Source of the DNA: Zygnema cylindricum
Lineage: Eukaryota > Streptophyta > Zygnematophyceae > Zygnematales > Zygnemataceae
Assembly (NCBI GenBank): GCA_037447655.1
Contig: JBBHKE010003439.1
Span: 11,260 to 73,263 of the forward strand
Length of the DNA stretch: 62,004 nt
Direction: 5' to 3'
In this document: positions 22,071 to 37,100 of the stretch, piece by piece
Layout of the letters: each line of letters starts with the position of its first letter
Position numbering within the stretch: the stretch's first letter is position 1
Made by a program: the position numbers and the translations under genes
Notes under the pieces: model-generated
Told to the model about the DNA's origin: nothing
The model's database searches: none
What the model saw: the letters and a program-made list of their open reading frames with translations, nothing else

Positions 22071-25000
22071 TCAAGATCGTCTAGGAAACGATGTCTCCCC
22101 TCCTAAGTCGAAGTCGTGTAAAGGATGAGTCAATCGCCATAAATTTCCGGGTTTCTCCACCGGTTGATAAAGAACCTATAAAAAGAAAAACAAAGAGGTA
22201 AGCAAAAGTTCACCAGGAGCTAACCACAAACTAACATGCTAAGTAACAAGAATATAATCAAAACATTACCGAATATTAAACAAACAATAAACAAAGTCAC
22301 TAAAAAATAACAACAAAGCAACCTAAAAAATAAACTTAAGATTGACTGCAAATGAACAGAAGTACAAAAATTAACCAGGAACAGGCCGACTAGAGATTCA
22401 CATCGATAATTATCGATAACCAGACCTATCGACTACGATCTTTTCAGCGTTTCAATTTTTTGATATGTACGGTTTAGTGCAAAAGGTACAAAGAGTGCAC
22501 CGTGTAACGTTATAAGCGTTCATGTTTTTTCATCACTTGAATCAACTTTTCTCTGCGCACCCGTGTCATATCTCTACTTGGATACTGCTAATCCAAAGGC
22601 GAGGATCTTGCCTTTCCATCAAAACCGTCGGATTACTAATAATCCGACAAGTGTGCACGGTGAAAACCTGATGTAAGTAGCGAAAAAAGCACTGACACTA
22701 ATAACGATACACGGTGTACCAAAAAACGTTGAAGCTAACAATGGTACACGGTGTACCGCACCTGGTGATCCGTGAAATGACTATAAGCTTATCAACATTC
22801 ATGAACCGGGTAATCGGATTTTGCGGGTTCACTAAATTTGTCCTTATTGCCAGTAACACAGACTTTTGCATTCAGGAACTCAAAATATGTACATTCTGGT
22901 CACGTATTTGTGGTGTATTGTTTTCTGTTATCATTAATATGTGTTTCTTATCGAAAGATTTTGTCGATAAATTTTGATATGTATATCGGGCCAATAATTG
23001 GCTATCGGTGGAGTCAATAGTAGCGACACCGACTATTTGATAACCTCAATTTGAATCCCTAAAGCCAACACCAAAACCAAAAAGTATTCCTGCCTTTCCT
23101 GACCAAGGAAACAAGAAAATCATCAATATTTGCCACGATTTTTAAGATTTCTCACCACTTTCTGGTCATCTCCTCCTGTACAAATGACAAGATCATCCGA
23201 ACTAATCGCCAACTGTGGAGACCGTACCCAGACAAAAAGTCAAACGATTTCAAAGGCATTAAAGATTATAAGAGTAAAGATTAAAAGAGTAACGATGTAA
23301 AAACTACAGCATCGATGAAGTATCGTTTATTAGCTGAAGTTTTACAGTTTCTTGTTTACTACAGACGAAAAACGCAAAGATATAAAAGAGTAAAGACGTA
23401 CAGCCACAAGCACAGATATGACAACACATAACATTTCATAATTTCTGATCGTTCCCAAACCTTAAGACGAGTAATTCCCCTTGATCCCAGCCATAAATGC
23501 AGAAAAAAACAGGAAACAAAAAAAACAGAAAAGACAGAAAAAAAAATGTTCTGGACTAAAATTTCGGCAAGATTAATCAGTGGAGAGTAAAATGGACACA
23601 CACCATTGGAATTTTTACAGACTTTTACGGATCTTAAGCAAGTATTCACTTTGTTTCCCAGTTAAAACATCCATTTGATCGAGAGTAAAAATATTAAAAG
23701 GAGGAAGAGGGAGAGGGAGCGGGAGAGAGAGAGGGAGAGGGAGAGGGAGAGGAAGAGGGAGAGGGGGAGAAAAAGAGGGAGAAGGAGAGGGAGTGGGAGA
23801 GGGGGAGGGAGAGGAAGAGGGAGTCAGCGAGGGAGTGGGAAAGGAAAAGGAAGGGTTAAAAAATTCTAACCGTATTTATAGATCTGGAGTGAGCACAAAC
23901 ATGATGAACACAGGGCTGTCCGAGAGCTACATCCCATAGGGCCATACTGCACCAAACAAAAACAACAACATCAGGAAAAAAACAATTTTTCCATTTAGAA
24001 AAGTAGAATATTCCCCATGGAAAAATGGATTTTTCATATCGAAGTATGAGCTTTCCAAGACTGAAACATAGAATCCCTGAATTTCTAGAATGAACAATGC
24101 ACTTTTCTTTGACATCCAAATATGAAATTTCCAACACAACCTAAATTTTTGAAGGAAGCGTGATGTTTTTCAAATTGATAAATGACTTTAACATAAAATT
24201 TGCAAGATTTCACAGGAAAACATGAAATTCCTCAATTAGAAAGATAATCGATACGGAGTTTCCCACATGAAACTACCAAATTTCCTGAATGCAAAGAAAA
24301 AAAAAGACAATTTTCTTAACATGTTTTGTCAAAACTTTCCATGTTCACTGACAAGATTAAAAAAAAAAAAGACCATTAAAGACAAGAAATAAACAAAAGA
24401 AAGACAAGACAAGGACAAGAAATACATAAGAAAAATCAGTTTTATAAAAAAATAAGGGATTATTAAGTGATATTGAAAGCATAAATTTGAAGAGTACCAA
24501 TTCGAACCTTCATAGTCAAAGTTTCTCGTTGGAGTTCAAGTTGACTATTCGAGTTAGAACTTTGAAGTATGAATATTAAGATTGGAAGGTAATTAGAAGT
24601 GTATGTTTATGGAAAGCTTTCCAAGAGAAGATTCCAGTCAATGTTAAAAAAAAAACAGATTCGTATGATCTAAGTCAGAAACTAAAAAGGAGAAATGACC
24701 TTCAAACAACACAAAAAATAAACAAGATTTGCATCTTGCATTTTGAGAAGTTGGTATTCATTTTCGAGTTTTTCTAAAGAGAATGCAAAAGTACATTTGA
24801 GGTTAAAGTGAACTATCACCTTCCATTGCCACTAACGGTAACGAGACAAGAGGTTCCATGAAACCATCTCGCATCGTTCACTCCCTCGTCACCCTCATCT
24901 ACAAACCTGCGAAAAAAAATAGAAAGAAGGGAAAAAACAAATTTTTCCATAACAACCACAAACCCTGATTGCCCAGAAGACATCACTCTCATTCATCCGT

Positions 25001-25092
25001 AACTTTCTCTTTTGTATTTTCTCTTCCCACAAAAATTCTTGACAAAAAGAGAGTAAAAGAAATAAGAGAGAGAGAGGAATGACGAAACGAGG

Positions 25093-25132
<40 letters not shown>

Positions 25133-28100
25133 ACACGATAGCTCACCCTGGTAGTTGTCCTGCATTTTCAATAGTCGGCATGGGACGCCCGTGACTAAGG
25201 CAGTGAAGAGCTCTACTCCCTCTCTCTAGACTGGAGGATTGGTTCATAGGGGTAGTATTTCCGGTCAGACATGTAAGCGAAGGGGGAAGAGAGGGAGAGA
25301 GGGAGAGCATTCTGACATCCCAAACGAGAGTACAGTTTGACACACTGGAGGCTTGGAAATATCGACCACAAGAGCTAAAAGATACTGATGTTACCTGGAA
25401 AAAGGGGAAAAGGAAAATATGACAAAAGAACGAGAACATATCAAATAAATAAAAAGAAAATTAAGGCGAAATGAAGACAAAATGAAGCATAAATGAAGAC
25501 AAAATGTTAAGAAAAACGAAAAACTGGGAGAAATCATCCATCTTAAATTTGGTGAGATCTTCATGCAAAAAGGGAGCGTAGAAACTACAACGAGATGTTA
25601 AAATTCCCTTGAAAATTGGTTAATTGAAAGTTAATATTGTGTGACATGGGAAAATTATGCTTTGGGAGATAAGAAAGTTATCTTAAGTGTAAAGGTTTTG
25701 TGTAATGGCAAAGTTCCAAAACTTCACATTTCATACCGCAAATCCCAAAATATACCGAAAAAACCACCTAAGAACGCCATAAAACCAAAAATCTAAAGAG
25801 AAACTAGCGAACAAATGCCTGAATATCTTCTTTCTTGTTTCTTTGTCCTCTTAGTCCTCTTTGTCCCTTTTCTCCCCTTTCTCCCCTTCCTCCCCTTTCT
25901 CCCTTTCTCCTCTCTCTCTTGTGCTAGAGAATCTTAGGTGGTCATAACAAAAACAAACAATAAGTGCTGGAATCAATATTATACACCAACATATTAAAAA
26001 TTTGAAAACAAGGAAAAAAACAAAAAAAAACAACAACATTACAAATTTCCGACCTCACAATGGGGCCCAATGGGAAGTCGACCGATAGGAGCCTCCGAAC
26101 GCATGTCAAATAGCCCCACCGTTCCGTCTCCGGAGCCTGTTTCCACGACAAGTTCACGCTTGTATTTCATTTTATTATTTATATCTATTATTACAATTAT
26201 CACTATTTTTCATTTCATATTTATAATGATATTATTATTGTCAGTATCACTATTTTTTCATTTTATATTTGTTATTGCATTTATTATTATTATTACTACT
26301 ATCATTATTTTTTAGTGTTGAGCATCGATCGTATTGATGACAATATATTGCAATGTTGACATATTGTGATATCGAGAAGTTCAAAACCAAATATTTTTTG
26401 GAGTGCTGATAAATACCGATATTGCAACAATTGCCGATAATCGACCAATATATATTTCAAAATTAAAGTATTTTGGATGGACAAAATCTACAAAATTTAC
26501 GGAATGTACAAAATATCCAAAAACATACGGAATGTACGACATGTATGAATGGACCATCTGTAAGTCCATGTCGTTGTTATCGAAATATCAATATCGATAC
26601 AGTACGATTTTCGGTCGTTCGATATATCTCACCGTTATATCAATTAGTGTGAACCCTTAAAAATGGTCAAATCAATTATCGGCAGAATCTCTTCAATATG
26701 CGATACTATTATTTTTCTTGTTTTTTATATCTTACAAGAGAATTTAATTACAACATTTTTAAAAAGAATTGTAAAAAATGTTCACAGTTATTAGAAAATC
26801 TTGGAGATGTATTGAATTCCAACTGTTATGACGGCTTCTTTTTTGTTTTGGAGTCTCCAGACTTCTTAAAAAGGCTTTCAAAGGATTTTAGTGTAAAAAA
26901 AAAAAAACCTGAAAACGGTCATAACGAATTTTTATTTCAAGAAAAAAAGGAAAAAACATTACAATGTAAAGAAAAACTACCAAAGAAATAATCAAATTTT
27001 TGTAAATTGTAAAATCTAGATTACGACATATATTGCAAGAGTTCAATTATCATAAACAAAAATTAATTACCCTTTTCATCTAACAGACGGTAAATGTTCG
27101 TTTTCTAGGGTTTATTTTCCGGGATTTGAGAAATACCAGTGATGATGACATCACTGCTTGGATCAATGTGGAGGGATGTTATAAACTGCAAATCAGCCCA
27201 AACCAAAAAACACAGATACAAAATTAACAAAAATGCGAGCTGGACAAGTGAGGACTTCTCCCTCAGTCTCTCTCCCCCTTGTCTCCCTCTCTCGTCTCTC
27301 CCTCGTCTCTCTCCCTCCCTCCCTCTTTGTTTCCACGATCTCCGTCTCTCTCTGGCTCTGTCTTGGTCTCTCTATCTCTGTATCTCTGTCTCTTTCTCTG
27401 TCTCTCTGTCTCTCTCTCTCCCTCTCTTTCTCTCTCCCTCTCTCTCTCTCCCTCCCTTGTGATCTCTCTCTTTCAAAAACCGTGAATGCTTAATAGAACT
27501 CTAAAAGCTTTATGGTCCTTATATAATCTTTTCTCATTCTCACCTTATTGTGAGCTGGAAAAGAAAGAATCTCTCTCTCTTGCTCAATATCCCATGTTTG
27601 TACCACCGCAACAGAAGAAATTCCTTCCCCACAGTCACTTCCACAAACCAATGTGTTTCCGTTTGCGAAATCGAGGGCATCCATTGCCATTTTGTAGTTT
27701 TCCTCTTTTCTGAAAAACAAAACACAAAGAGAATAGAGAAAACGCAAGGGGACAAAAAAAAGCAACAAAGGGATTAGAGAAAAGACACAAAGAGACGAGG
27801 AAAACACAAAGAGATTAGAGAAAGTCACGAAGTGATTTGGGAGTTAAAACGTTAGTGTTGTATATAGAATGAAATCAAGGTTGACATATTGCAATATCGG
27901 TGTTTATTGATACCGCGGCCTTGCAGATTCAATATTTATTGAGTTTGCTAATAAATTTCGGTAATTCAATAGCTGCTAATACTCGACCGATAACCGTATA
28001 GTAATCCGTGCGTAAATCTTTACCAGACAGAAAACACATCTCGCTAAATCTTCACTGAGCACCTTATCAGTATCACTATTCAGGGTATTAGATTAACATT

Positions 28101-31100
28101 TGAAGTTCTTCGTTCTATATGCAATACCAATATTCACATTCAAAATTTACAATAGTTCATAATATTCAACTTTCAAGACACTTTCATACAGATTCAAGTA
28201 CAACATTTAAGCTAATTCAGCTTAACATTTGTTGATCATGGGCCAAAGCAATTACAAATTTTATAATATATTTATATATATAGTATATATATATTTTATT
28301 ATCTTACCGAAGAGGGGCATTTAAATCGCTTATAAGTTCGCCTTGAGAAGCATTCCACAATAGAAGCCTCAAGTCGCCTGGACCTCCACTACTAGCCACA
28401 AGCCCTGGATTTTGCAAAATTTTCAAATCAAAAGTTGCGAATTACAAAAATATTGCCGAATTGTACTTTTCCAAATAAAAATGTTGCGGAATTCTACTTT
28501 CCAAATCAAAATAATGCTGCATTTTACTCTTCCAAATCAAAATGTTGCAAATTTGCATTTTTTCCAGATCACAATGCTGTAAATTTGCAAGTTTTCCAAA
28601 TCACAATTTTACAAATTTGCTACTTCTCCAAATTAGAATGTTGCAATATCGCAAAGTCTCCAAATCAACATACTGAGATTAACAAAAACGGGAAGTTAGT
28701 AACTTCGTCAAAGAAAGAAGGATGCGAAAAAAAAACTATTCATGTCGCAACTGAATAGGGAAGAAAATTCAAGAATTGCTTCGAGTCCAAAAGCCACAAT
28801 TGCCATTTACATAAAGCTCGTGGCAAAAATAATTTTCGGACACATGATAGAAGAACATATTAAAAGACAGCAATACAAACAAAATATTTGTGCGAACAAA
28901 AGCTTCTTACAAACAAAATATCTTACGGACAGACTTTCTTACATGGTCTCCACTTATTTACAGCCATGGCGCTTATTTTTTTCCGATGCCCAGGAACATC
29001 CACACTACAATCGAGAGGATTTGGAGGTCCCATAGTGTGGAGACAATCTCCAGAGGAAGTATCCCAAACCTGAAAACAAAAAAACCATTATATATATAAA
29101 AATTCAGGAAGTAGCTTAAAAAAAACCACCATACTCTGAAATTACCTTTCAAAAATCCCCATCAGAGCTTAAGAAACCGCTTAAGAAAATCACCTTAAGG
29201 ATATTTGCTCCACATGAGACGATAAGATCTCCACCTTTCGCAAACTCCACAGCTTGAATCTGCCCACAAAAAAAAAAAAAGATATTGAAAATGAGAACAA
29301 AGACTAAGAATGAGATAAAATTTAAAAAAACCCATAAAAAAACCAGCCATAACAAGGCCTGAATCGAACAAGAAGAAGAACGGAACAGAAAATGGTTCTG
29401 AAACTAGGACCGAAAGTTTTCACCATGGAGAACTCAATTTTGTTCGAAACACAAGCAGTCACTTGCACAAAATGAATAACGGAAAAAGGGACATCAAAGA
29501 ATGTAATGGGACCGTTCCGTTCACAATGTATAGAAAAAATGTCAACGTGGAAAGTGAATGGCGTTGTTGAGATCCTACGGCAAGATCTCAGAAAGAGAAA
29601 TAAAACCAGTGAAGAAAAACAAGCACACAAACACACACAGACTCATAAAACAAGAACACAAATAAAACACAAAAAACACGAACATAAAACAAAAACAAAT
29701 TATAGATTAGACAAACTGATTGTAGAAAAAATTATACCTGACAGCCGTGACCTGCAAGCTCCTTGGCTCGTCCGGTTTCAAGATCATATAAAAGCAGTTC
29801 GTTCGGGGCCTATTTTTCACAAAAAAAAAATAAAGCCTTTCAGGATTTTTGGAGTATGTCCTTAAAGGCAGGGCTTTTATTGGGGTTTTCTGTAGGGTTG
29901 TTGGGATGTTTAGAGCATTATGAAAGAAAACTCCAACCATCCACCCTGTTCATGAATAAGCACATAGATCACAGTAAGTATTGTGGTTTACTTGAATAAT
30001 TGTTTCAGAATCAATCATGTTCTCAAACAAGGTGCGGTCCACACTCCCTTCCAATTTCCACTTTAAATTTATGTATTTTACTTTAAAAAGCGTTAAATCG
30101 ACTTAATTTAAAAACAGTGTGGCTCAAATTAATTCCAGGAAACATAATATAATACAAAGACAAACAACCAAGTTACTAAAACAGCAGAACAAGTAGTTGG
30201 GACAACTATCTCTGTCGCCTCACTCTCTCTTTCCCCCTGCGCTACTCCTTCCCCTCAATCCATATCCCCTCCCACTCCCTCTAATCCTCGACATTCCCAT
30301 TTTTCCTCTCCCACCCCTTCACCTGTCATCTCGTCCCTCCTCCTCTCCCTCATTGCTCCCACAATAACTTTACATACCGCATTACAGCCACAGACCAATT
30401 GGGCCCCTCCGTTTGGATGAAATCGAACGTCCAAAACTTTTTGTACTCCCTGCTGCAGAACACACACATTAAACCACCAAAAATGCGAATTTTGTTACCA
30501 AGTTTACAATGATGTTGACACTAGTCCACACTAGTGTCGGTACAATTCTTTCAAACTACATGCAATCCAAAATAACTCATCTATTGAACATGTCCACCCA
30601 ACTCACCTTAAACAGCCTTAAACTTAGTCCACCAGTGTGGACACAGTAACTGTGGCGAACAGTATGAGTCAAATGTTACTTAAAAACCCCAAAAGTGTAA
30701 TATGTATCATAGGTGACATGTGAAGGAGAGGACGACAGAAGGGGACGAAGAGGACAAAGGAGAGTCACATGGAAGAGGAGGTAATAATGTAAATTGAAAG
30801 TGAAAGGACAGTAAGAAAAAATGATCAAATGATCTTGTTACTGGTAATGCTTTTGCTGAGAGAGAGACATAGAGGGATAGAGGAAGGGAGAGTGGGTGTG
30901 AGGCAACGGTAATAAACTAAAAAAATCCACAATTTCCTCAATTTCCAGCTGAATAACAACATCGCAAGATATACAGATCCACACATGAACAAGAGAATTG
31001 CGGGACATATAAGGATAGAAAGATAAATAGAAAGAAAGGAAAAAGGATAAAAAGAAAAAAGGATAGGAAGATAAGGGGAAAAAAAAGGCCAAGGACAGGA

Positions 31101-34100
31101 AGATGAAAAGATAGGAAGTTAAAACGATAGAAAGGTAAAAACAAATAGGACAATAGAAGAACAGGACGGAAAATGGATAGGAAAAGAACAATGAAAATAG
31201 GAAGAGAAAAGGATGGAAGTTTAAAGAATAGAAAGTTATAAGGAAAGAAACATAAAAAGATAAAGAGATGAAAGGATAGGAAGATTAACGGATTGGAAGA
31301 TTTAAAGGATAGAAAGCAAAAAGGATAAAAAGGATAGAAAAATAGAAGGAAAGAAAGACAAAAATACAGGAAGATAAAAGCACAGGAAGATAAAAGGATA
31401 GAAAGAAAGAAGGAAAAAAGGATAAAGGGATTTCTTACGTCTCTATTTGCAGTAGGAGTAGCGGCAAAATTAGAAGTGTAGGCCCCCCAAGTAGGAGTCC
31501 AGGATTTGTAAGCAGCTCGCTGAAGGACCACCCCAGGAGCCTCCCACTGCTGCTGGACAGTCTGCCATCCTGCCTCCAAATCCTGTTCCTCTCTCTTAAA
31601 ACATATTTTCTCGATCTCCTCCTTCCCTCCTCCCCCTCCCCCTCCTCGTTCTCTATTTTTTCTCTCCTGCTTATCCCCTCCCTCATCCCTCAGCACTCTC
31701 CTACAACTCCTGAAAAGTTAACAAAGAAAAACGCAACCACGGTTATAGGCCAAACATAGGATCAACTAATCAATAGATGAAGGGCAAAAAAACAAACAAA
31801 CAATCAGCTGTTTTGCTGTTCAGCAAGCCCTAAGTGAGAGTATAATTACGAGAAAACGAGAAGCACCTTGAAAATATGAAGTCCATCTCTTTCCAGGTCT
31901 ATTCAGGGAATCTGGTCTCAACGTCCCCTTACTCGATTTATTGCCTTCTTCCTTTCTCATTATGGGGCTCACAAATGACCTCCACGATTTTTCTGCAATA
32001 TCTGGACGACCATCTTCTTCCTTCTTTCCTTCACAAGCCTTCATTACAATATTGTGCAGATCTTCTGATTCCTTCTTTATTTGAACAGTCGATTTACAAT
32101 TGGAAATGTCTTCGTCACCACCGGTTATATCAACCGATACCTCATCATCCACTTCCATTTTAAAAGATTCACATTTTAAATCTTCAATACCAGTCATTTC
32201 TTGATCGTAAAGGCTGGAACCTGCACCCAACAATCCCCTGGGAGAATGTGGTTAGGGAGCTTTTCTCCGACACATGGGTAAGTAGGCCAATTTTCACTTA
32301 GGTTTTTTGTTACTTCTTTTTTTGCATTATTTGTTGCTTTAATCGAGTTGTTGGTCCAAAAGTCGGGGTTAAAAAAACATAAAACAAGGAAAAAAAGTAA
32401 CAACAAACAAGTGAGAATAGGCCTACTGGTTATCTTATTTCCATTTCAAGTTCTTAGTACTATTCTAACTTTTAATATAATAACCAGACTTCATTTTGCA
32501 CAAACAACATTTAACATTAGATAACATTATCTTGAGGTCATGGTAAAACTTCTTCTTCAAAACAACTTCTTATGAAAATGATTCGACAACTTAACAAAAT
32601 GATGCAACACTGCCCCGCCAACATGACACACTGTCTTAACGAACTGATAGAACATTGTTCTAACAGTATGATACAATCAAGTCAACAGAATGATAAAAAA
32701 AATTATTAACAAAAAGATACAATCAAGGTTTAGAAGGTAGATCCACAATTTTTTCATCAATATGTCAACGTCTTCTTCTTGACAGGTTACAACATTTTCT
32801 TGACGATGCAATATGACATTTTCAACAACATGGTGCAAAACAGCATGACACATCATCTCCTTAACAAAACGAAACAGCGTTTCTATGTTTTAAACACCAT
32901 GGTACCACATCTTCTTAACGAAGTCCAAATTTTTCAGCAAAGTGAAACCCCAAATCAATCTGACAAGTAATGAATTCAAAAACCTTTTGAGAAGTGGATG
33001 TTGGACTTAGGTTGCATTACTCCTCTTCCCCACTGGGCACTTTCTCCACATTCTCGATCATGCAAAATTCGCACCACATTTTTTGATTCCAATACAGAAA
33101 TTGCTTTTGTTTTTTCCATTTCTGGTTCACGCCCTCCATGAGCTATCAATGCACTCCACGAGCTTCCTCGACCTGTTCTCAATATCAACAAAACAACCAA
33201 GTTTTTTGGTATTTTCATACGTTTTGGAGACTACACCGTCAAACGTACAGGGGATGTTAGTAATTTTAGGTGCTGGATTTTTGAGGTGTCTACAGGAAGA
33301 TAAAGAGACAGACAGCCAAAGAGAGAGTGGGGAAAAGGGGTACAAGTAGAGAGGTAAAGGGAAGGGGTGAGGGAGGAGGGAGAACGAGAGAGAAAGAAAG
33401 GAATTTTCTTCCCACCTTGAAGACCAGCCCCAGCTTCCGAGACTGTCCAGCTCAACATCGCAACATAGTGGTCCGGTCCATCTTTCCTTCTTCTCTTAGG
33501 TCCTCGAGATGGCCTCCCTCCCTCTCCAACATGATTTGCTCTTGTTGACGGCAATTCTCTCAGACGATGGACCAACTCCGTAGAAGTCTCCTCTGGTTTG
33601 TCTTTGGAAAGAATATGCTTTTGGTCAGAGTCTGGAGCCTTTTCCCCTATGCCCGAATCTTCCAGCTGCTGTATAGAGTTGTTTTTAGGTGCAGCAGGCC
33701 ATAAATGAACCCCAGAAATTTTTTCTTTTACCTGCCCAGAATCTGTTTTTTTCTTGTTTACACTCTGTACCATTCCCTTAAGTCGCACTTGCAACATTGC
33801 AAGCCTGCCATGGTAGAAAAATGTAAAAAGATGAGATCAATAAAAGAAACTAGGAAAAAGAGAGGGACAGGAAGGAAAAGGAAGAGGGACGGAAAAGAGA
33901 GAAGAAGTTTTCTGAAGTCATAAATTGTCCTAAGGTGAAAATAAACAATTGTTTGAAAGATACTGCCCAGATAGAAAAGAATAGGCAGAATATTTCCAGC
34001 TTTCTTTTTACCAGCAGATCACTGAGTAACCGAAAAAAAGGAACATCGAATGACTTACAAGTTGTATTTACGGAAGAGGAGCTCCTCCTGTTCACTGTCC

Positions 34101-37100
34101 CAAACTTCTACTGTGTCCAAAGAGGAGGCTGCCACTCTTCGTGGGTCTTCTCTCCTTCTCTTTTGTGGAACTACAGTTCCCCCCATTTTGCAGAATACCT
34201 TCAGAATCACTTCGCCATTTTTCAACTAGACACAACTACAGTAGTCCCAAGTTCCCTCTCTTCTGATAAAAAATTAGGATTTCTTTCTTATGGATCAACA
34301 GCCTAAGCATACAGTTTCAACCTTTTAGACGAAACGCCAACTGAAAAACGTGCATAAATTCAAATCATGTTGGTATCTTGACCCAGACATTAGAATTTTC
34401 CTGTTTAACCAGAGGTATCTGCATAATGCATAGAAATTGTGCATGGTACCTTCAGGGTCATTTTTATATTTTGACTATGACACATCAACAAGCCCAAGCC
34501 GACGCCCTAATTTGACAAAGTACGATGGTGGATGACAGGCGTGAACTTCAGGATTTACCGCCATGCCAGCCAGTGCATACAGATGATCGCAAAAATCATG
34601 ATCAAGCATAGTGTAGTATTTAGTTTTTAGATCAAGATCATGGGCCCACTTTTCCACAATGTTTAGATTTTAGGGTAGTTGCTTTAGTTCTATTCCTTTA
34701 GTTTTTGTGCTAACCTTTTTTTTGTTTTTTACCTCCTGTCATGTTTTTAGTTTGTAGAATTGGTCATCTCTAGCCTTAAATGGTCGTCAAAAGTGTTTTC
34801 CATTCAACCATATTTTGTAATCTAATGGATTACCCATTGCAAATAATGCAATAAAAACATTTCTTTTTTGACTAAATAACGACATTTTCCCTCTCTCAGA
34901 TCAGAAACATCTGCAAGATGGAAAAATAGTGTATTGTTCAATCAGGATGATCTTGACTAGGCAACTGTATTGTCACAACCAATTGTGGTTTGCAAAAAAG
35001 TACATTGTTGTACTATCAAAATTAAGCCACCCTAAACCTGGTATAGTTTATTTAGTTCAGGTGGGTTCCACACTAAGAGATGTTTTACACAAGAAAGAAT
35101 TGCCTAATTTGCCTTGAATACCTTAACATAGATTTAAAGCCATATACCACAACAATGATGGTAAAGGACAAACATTTTGGATCCCTTAGATCAACAACCC
35201 TGCAGGATACATAATGATAGGATCCATCAAGCAACAGGCAAGCTTTGGCATAATAATGACCTTGTCTGGAATCGAGTCTGGAATGACATAAACTATTTCT
35301 GGAAAGGAAAATGAAGATTTCTCACCAGGAGGAGCAATTTCTCTCCAGTGTTTTCGAACCACGGGAAGGGTTCGAGTTTCCCCATTTGGCCTGAATTGAG
35401 CTGCCTGGTTTTCAAGCTGTAGACAAACGTACAAAATAGTAGCAAATCTGAATCAGAAAAATTAAAGACATAGAATTGTGTACAAAATTCAGAAACAATT
35501 TATAGCAAAATAAAAACAGAATGATTTACAGAATGATTTATCAAAAGATAGAAGGATTCCCGCTCGAACAAGAGAAAGATTGTTGCAAGATAGGAAAGCT
35601 TCCGTGCAAGATGGGAAGAATTTTAAAAAGGTAGAATGATATGATGAAAGATAGAATGAGTTGCTGAAAGATAAAGAAGCAGTAATAGGGAGTTTATATC
35701 GGAAGATGACAAAATAAACCTAACACTAAAAACACAGGAAGAAAAATAGAGAAAGCAAATTGTTTTGACGAACATATGCCTTCTTTATTCACCGGACTCC
35801 AAAAATAAAAAACCTTAAATTTCAATCAAATTAAAAAAAAAAGGCAAGAAAATTGAAACATTGCTCCTCAAATTTAACAAAATCCTACAAGGACAGAAAT
35901 ACTCAAAACTCAAGCCGAATTTGAATCCTCGTGCGAAAGGTTTCTGAAGAAAATCGGAGTTTTTTTTTTTAAATCATACATTCTGAACCGTGCGAATAAT
36001 CCTCCCTCCTGGAGTTCGAAAATAACCATCATAAACCGGTTTAGTAGGACCCTGTTTTCGCCTTCTTTTTATTAGAACCCTCCAATTAGCCAAACTTTCT
36101 CCCAGAAGATTATCCAGTTGTTGTTGTCTTAAACGAAGTAAACGAGTAAATCCCTCAGAGTCCAGAGGGGGAGGTTCACCGCCCATATCCACATACTCCC
36201 AACGACAACCTTTCTCATTCTCTTCTTCATTTAAGAGAGCTTCGTATTCCCACTGAGGACTTGGATCCTGGAAAAAAATATCCTAACTTCAAATGTTAGT
36301 GCATGCTAAACTTTGGAGAAACTAGAAGTAAGAAGAAATTAATAGAAATTTCCATCAGACATAGTTGGAAGAGGAACTTTTGTCGTTCCGGAAGGTTTTG
36401 AAAGAAGAATATGGTAGAAATAGAATATTGGAGCCATTCAAGTTGGAAGTGTATATTCCTAAGTACTTGTATTTATATACTTACATAATTAAAATATTTA
36501 TATGACACCAATATATAAACGTTAGAGATTGAGGACTAAGAATATGGAAGAAAACATCTAGAATATTGGAGGTTCAAACTTGATTTGTGATTAAACAACA
36601 TAAAGGTTACCATTTGCCTGTTGACACACTATTTGGCACGCCTTATTCTGTGTTATTTTAGCAATTAGCAAGTAAAAGTGACCCTGTTAACAAGAGTTCT
36701 GAACCAGTCGTTTTAACGACTCAAAGGTATAAGAGAATTCATATGCTGGTAGAAATAGTGTTCTTTGTGATAATGAATGTCAGATGATGAATGTTCAAGT
36801 GATGACAGTAAGGAACTAAAGTTGTTTACGAAAGTTTTATATCATTTGTAAATTCTCCAAATTTCCATTGGTTTCAAATACATTTCCATACACGTGTTAA
36901 TTGATCACCCTACAGAGAAGAGGTTTGTCGGACTGGTTTAAAAAACTTGGTGGAGAAACTTTTCACCTTGAAAGGAAGTTCTGTCATCGTTCCATTTGTA
37001 CCATTTAAAACCTCACTTGTTCGCGGATGTGACTCCACATTTACTGCCTCCTCTACATTTCCTGTCTCCTCCACATTTACGGCATCCTCCCGTTCAATGC

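Noticed and set aside
27139-27493. Ser/Leu-rich plus-strand frames
   Set aside because: They are translation of a CT-rich simple repeat in an intron of the minus-strand WD40 gene.
30838-31440. Long minus-strand frame after the exon at 31439 with hydrophobic repeats, resembling a membrane protein
   Set aside because: It is readthrough into an intron made of GATAGGAAGATAAAA-type repeats. A good donor (GTAAG) ends the exon.
34478-34657. Minus-strand frame with HDFCDHLYALAGMAVN considered as an exon or domain
   Set aside because: It lies in an intron whose flanking exons already join in phase, and I recognise no family. Left as unexplained.
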